Assembly: GCA_032622095.1 (NCBI GenBank) | Contig: CP136066.1 | Span: 150,612,224 to 150,676,223 of the forward strand | Origin: Siphonodentalium dalli | Lineage: Eukaryota; Mollusca; Scaphopoda; Gadilida; Siphonodentaliidae | Reading direction: 5' to 3' | DNA length: 64,000 nucleotides | Shown here: piece by piece, positions 60,101 through 64,000 of the stretch | Numbering within the stretch: position 1 is the first letter of the stretch | How the letters are laid out: every line of letters starts with the position of its first letter | Position numbers and translations under genes: made by a program | The notes under the pieces: model-generated | Told to the model about the DNA's origin: nothing | What the model saw: only the letters and a program-made list of their open reading frames with translations | Databases searched by the model: none

Positions 60101-62460
60101 AATGGTTTGCACAAAGTTTGGGCTCCTCAGAGGGTTTTAAGGGTATTGAGACAGCCCAACACCCACAGCTCCCATGACAATTCAAGTTAAATTGGTATAT
60201 TTAACTTGAATTGGGCCATATGACCCATTATATGTATCTACTTCCAACAATTTTGTTGTTTGTGGATAGGTATGCATCTATGCAAATGGTTTGCACAAAG
60301 TTTGGGCTCCTCAGTGGGTTTTAAGGGTATTGAGACAGCCCAACACCCACAGCACCCATGATAAAACCATACAGCACCCGTGCCTATGAAAACATATTTC
60401 TGAGTCAGCCATCTCTCAGACTATACCCATTCTGTAAATGATTCCACATTTCACTCTAGAATATATAGAGGCAATGGGAAAAAAATATTTGGGCACCTGA
60501 ATGGGATTTTGGGCTCTATTCAGGGGGGATATTTGGTTTTTTTAATGGTTAAATTGGTATATTTAACTGGAATTGGGTCCTGTAAAGGTATATACTTCTA
60601 GGTCTCCTAGTGTTTTTGGAACTATCTTCATCAGTATAAGAAGATTTGCAAAAGTTTGGGCTCCTTAGTGGGTTTTAAGGGTATGGAGACAGCCCAACAC
60701 CCACAGCACCCATGACAATTCAAGTTAAATTGGTATATTTAACTTGAATTGGGCCATATGACCCATTATATGTATCTACTTCCAACACTTTTGTTGTTTG
60801 TGGATAGGTATGCATCTATTCAAATGGTTTGCACAAAGTTTGGGCTCCTCAGTGGTTTTTAAGGGTATTGAGACAGCCCAACACCCACAGCACCCATGAT
60901 AAAACCATACAGCACCCGTGCCTATGAAAACATATTTCTGAGTCAGCCATCTCTCAGACTATACCCATTCTGTAAATGATTCCACATTTCACTCTAGAAT
61001 ATATAGAGGCAATGGGGAAAAATATTTGGGCACCTGAATGGGATTTTGGGCTCTATTCAGGGGGGATATTTGGTTTTTTTAATGGTTAAATTGGTATATT
61101 TAACTGGAATTGGGTCCTGTAAAGGTATATACTTCTAGGTCTCCTAGTGTTTTTGGAAATATCTGCATCAGTATAAGAAGATTTGCAAAAGTTTGGGCTC
61201 CTTAGTGGGTTTTAAGGGTATGGAGACAGCCCAACACCCACAGCACCCATGACAATTCAAGTTAAATTGGTATATTTAACTTGAATTGGGCCATATGACC
61301 CATTATATGTATCTACTTCCAACACTTTTGTTGTTTGTGGATAGGTATGCATCTATGCAAATGGTTTGCACAAAGTTTGGGCTCCTCAGTGGGTTTTAAG
61401 GGTATTGAGACAGCCCAACACCCACAGCACCCATGATAAAACCATACAGCATCCGTGCCTATGAAAACATATTTCTGAGTCAGCCATCTCTCAGACTATA
61501 CCCATTCTGTAAATGATTCCACATTTCACACTAGAATATATAGAGGCAATGGGAAAAAAATATTTGGGCACCTGAATGGCATTTTGGGCTCTATTCAGGG
61601 GGGATATTTGTTTTTTTTAATGGTTAAATTGGTATATTTAACTGGAATTGGGTCCTGTAAAGGTATATACTTCTAGGTCTCCTAGTGTTTTTGGAAATAT
61701 CTGCATCAGTATAAGAAGATTTGCAAAAGTTTGGGCTCCTTAGTGGGTTTTAAGGGTATGGAGACAGCCCAACACCCACAGCACCCATGACAATTCAAGT
61801 TAAATTGGTATATTTAAATTCAATTGGGCCATATGACCCATTATATGTATCTACTTCCAACACTTTTGTTGTTTGTGGATAGGTATGCATCTATGCAAAT
61901 GGTTTGCACAAAGTTTGGGCTCCTCAGTGGGTTTTAAGGGTATGGAGACTGCCCAACACCCACATCACCCATGATAAAACCATACAGCACCCGTGCCTAT
62001 GAAAACATTTCTGAGTCAGCCATCTCTCAGACTATACCCATTCTGAAAAGGATTCCACAGTTCACTTTAGAATATATAGAGGCAATGGGAAAAAATTATT
62101 TGGGCATCTGAATGGGATTTTGGGCTTTGGTCAGGGGGAGGGGAATATTTGGGTTTTTTAATGGTCAAGTTGAATTGAGCCCTGTGACCCATTATAGGTA
62201 TCTACTTCTATGTCTCTTACAAGTAGTGTTTTTGGTAAGATGTGCATCAGTATAAGAAGGTTTGCAAAAGTTTGGGCACCTGGGAGTGATTTAATGGTGA
62301 GCAGGTGGCACAACACCAGTCGTAATGAATTTCGAAGTACAATTGCTAGTCGCGCTCGTACCGTGCGCAACTCTGGGAGCAAATGTACGCTAAGTTTACT
62401 GAGACTGGCACAACACCAACAGCACCCATGATAAATCATACAGCACCCTTGTCTTTAAAA
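57187..62460. repeat. Tandem array of a ~539-bp higher-order unit (three ~180-bp subunits)
   Basis: TTTGGGCTCCTTAGTGGGTT recurs at about 57243, 57783, 58320, 58860, 59398, 59936, 60656, 61192 and 61730, a step of 536-540 bp except one of 720. Each unit has three related subunits: a (GACAATTCAAGTTAAATTGG), b (GATAAAACCATACAGCACCC, then ACATTTCTGAGTCAGCC-like text) and c (ATTTGGGCACCTGAATGGGA). All share GGGCTC(C) followed by TTTTAAGGG- or ATTTTGGGC-type text. The edges, especially beyond 61960, are more diverged. There is no coding potential. Confidence 0.93.
62319..62408. mobile_element. 90-bp insertion flanked by a 10-12-bp direct repeat
   Basis: GGCACAACACCA stands at 62307-62318 and 62407-62418. 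The 90 bp between them is absent from every other unit of the 539-bp array, where the target runs straight on into CAGCACCCATGATAAA. The insert is locally GC-richer (GTCGCGCTCGTACCGTGCGC) and has at most 4-bp terminal inverted repeats (AGTC/GACT). Confidence 0.5.
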
Positions 62461-63329
62461 TCATATTTGGGCTCAGGTGAAGGACAAAATATGTTTTTTA
62501 ATATTAATGTCGTTATATTTAACTTGAATTGGGCCATGTAAACCGGGGTATTCTATACACTCAGGGGGGATACCCTGGGTAATCTATACAATCAGGGTGT
62601 TACCTTCCTGTACGCTATTCGTTTAGGCCCATATAGAGCTTATTTAAGTTTTAAAATATTGCCAACATGAGCTTATTTCGCGCAATTTTAAAATAAGCTC
62701 AGTTTCACATAAACAGACTGTTACTTGGTGTTCATATTCAGATAGTTCTCAGGTGTCCAATCTCAAATACCGACCTCGTCGCCATCCGTATACTACCGAT
62801 TACGTCGACAAAACGATGGCAAATAATTTAAGATAATAATATATTGGGATATCAAATCGTGTAATATAGTAGTGTCTTAAAATATGAAAATTACATTTCC
62901 AAGAATAAATAAACAAAAAAAGATGACAACAAATATTTAACAAGACAGTCAATGACTGTGGGTCGCTCAACAGACTGTAAAGACTGAGAAGAATGGGACT
63001 CTGAAGACTACAAGAGTCAGTACGTGACAATATCACTTAAGACAAGTAGTTCTAAATATGGACATAGATGGAGGTTCTCCGATGAGCAGGGCTCTTCAAC
63101 TTGAAATTTCTAATTGCACACCACTAACAAATCTCCAACCTCTTACATTTTACAGAAGACAACCATACCACAGTACTAAGTTCACAGAAATCATTTTGCA
63201 CACCCCTCTTAGGTTGAATTTTACAACTAGTACAAGGATATAGGAGAGTTAAATCTCTTATCTCTGCCCCTATTAGAACAAATGTGAATCCCCATCTATG
63301 AGATCCATTCATCTAGTAATATCAATATA
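62461..63329. other. No gene recognised; one hairpin
   Basis: A hairpin, TGAGCTTATTT facing AAATAAGCTCA, lies near 62668-62702. The GGGGTA and TCAGGG phrases at 62545-62605 form a weak direct repeat. Frames are short and unconvincing. Confidence 0.35.
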
Positions 63330-64000
63330 CCCCCCCCCCCCCCCCAATATCCAATAGGGTATGATTTCACCTGGATAAGTGGTACGTGGTTAAGAAAATA
63401 ATATTGGAACAGCCAAGTCTGTATTTAGTATGTGTGATCTTTGCAGAATGAGGTCCACAAAAGGTGAATTTAATGACACTATTCCACAAGGTGGAAAAGC
63501 ATCAACGAATTCACCCTATGGGGACCTCATTTCCTAAAATGACCCAATTTGAACAAATCTGAACCCGGTCACCCAAGGCCCATCCATACCAAATATAAGC
63601 TAATATAGGCTCAATGGTTCTTGAGAAGATATTTTAAGATTTACTATGGAGGGAAAGAGTTATGGCCCTAGCTTCGCACCTATTTGATATGATGAACTTA
63701 TTTGAACAAATCTGATTGTGAGTCACCTAGGGAACATGCACACTGAAATATATAAACATATTTGGTCTTTAATATGGAGAAGAAAACAATTGTTGATAGG
63801 CGGATGGATAGACATCCCAACAGACAGACGAGTGGAAGGATGCCTGACAGACATAAGACAAATTCAATCCAATATACCCCCCCCTCAATGTTTCTTTGAA
63901 AAATCAGGGTATGATTTCATCTGGATAAGCGGTGGTTAAGAAAATAATATGCCAGCCATGTCCGCATATAGTGTGTCAGACATTTGCAGAATGAGGTCCC
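63330..64000. repeat. Start of a ~550-bp tandem repeat, second copy cut by the window edge
   Basis: A C tract (63331-63346) then GGGTATGATTTCACCTGGAT, GTGGTTAAGAAAATAATAT and TTTGCAGAATGAGGTCC recur at 63879-64000 as CCCCCCCTC, GGGTATGATTTCATCTGGAT, GGTGGTTAAGAAAATAATAT and TTTGCAGAATGAGGTCC. Between them lies AGAGTTATGGCCCT, the inverse of the box found in the 161-bp repeats. Confidence 0.7.

Overview
This window looks like nuclear DNA of a metazoan, most likely a lophotrochozoan and probably a mollusc. It is AT-rich, carries one confidently recognised intron-containing gene, and is otherwise almost entirely repetitive. The gene is a motile-cilia factor, DNAAF2/kintoun. The mollusc guess rests on the style of the repeats: ~160-bp units with an AGGGCCATAACTCT box, and GACGGACGGAC tracts. 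It is an inference. I saw no rRNA, convincing tRNA, CRISPR or operon-like organisation.

Layout. 1-13.3 kb is gene-poor and holds foldback/MITE-like palindromes (1931-3471, 4635-4827, 8795-8965, 10701-11190, 13296-13454) and several copies of a ~161-bp tandem repeat (inside 2346-2950, at 9740-11300 and at 11980-12560). The large first coding exon of DNAAF2 lies on the minus strand at 13577-15226 and ends in a clean splice donor; I could not find its later exons. 15.9-17.0 kb is a cluster of short palindromes centred on CTTAAG.

17.0-51.4 kb is one giant inverted repeat and the main feature of the window. Two arrays of the same 361-bp satellite face each other: the left at 20078-39890 (about 55 monomers), the right at about 42730-49825 (about 19-20 monomers, opposite orientation). 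They are separated by a 2.8-kb spacer. Each array ends outward in the same cap: two 138-bp direct repeats, then a diverged satellite monomer, then a (TA)n tract. Outside the (TA)n tracts, further flanking DNA is also mirrored, out to about 17035 and 51440. The left array shows several higher-order repeat regimes (trimer/pentamer, dimer, trimer/hexamer). A 249-bp deletion monomer with the same junction occurs in both arms, so they share ancestry as a mirrored pair.

51.4-54.6 kb includes a second, larger cluster of CTTAAG-centred palindromes, here mostly GCGCTTAAGCGC-like. 55.9-56.7 kb is a decayed element with pogo/Tigger-like ends. 57.2-62.5 kb is a second tandem array with a ~539-bp unit built from three ~180-bp subunits. 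The last 0.7 kb begins a further ~550-bp repeat cut by the window edge.

No set of genes works together here. The content is one ciliary gene in a satellite- and transposon-rich, heterochromatin-like setting.
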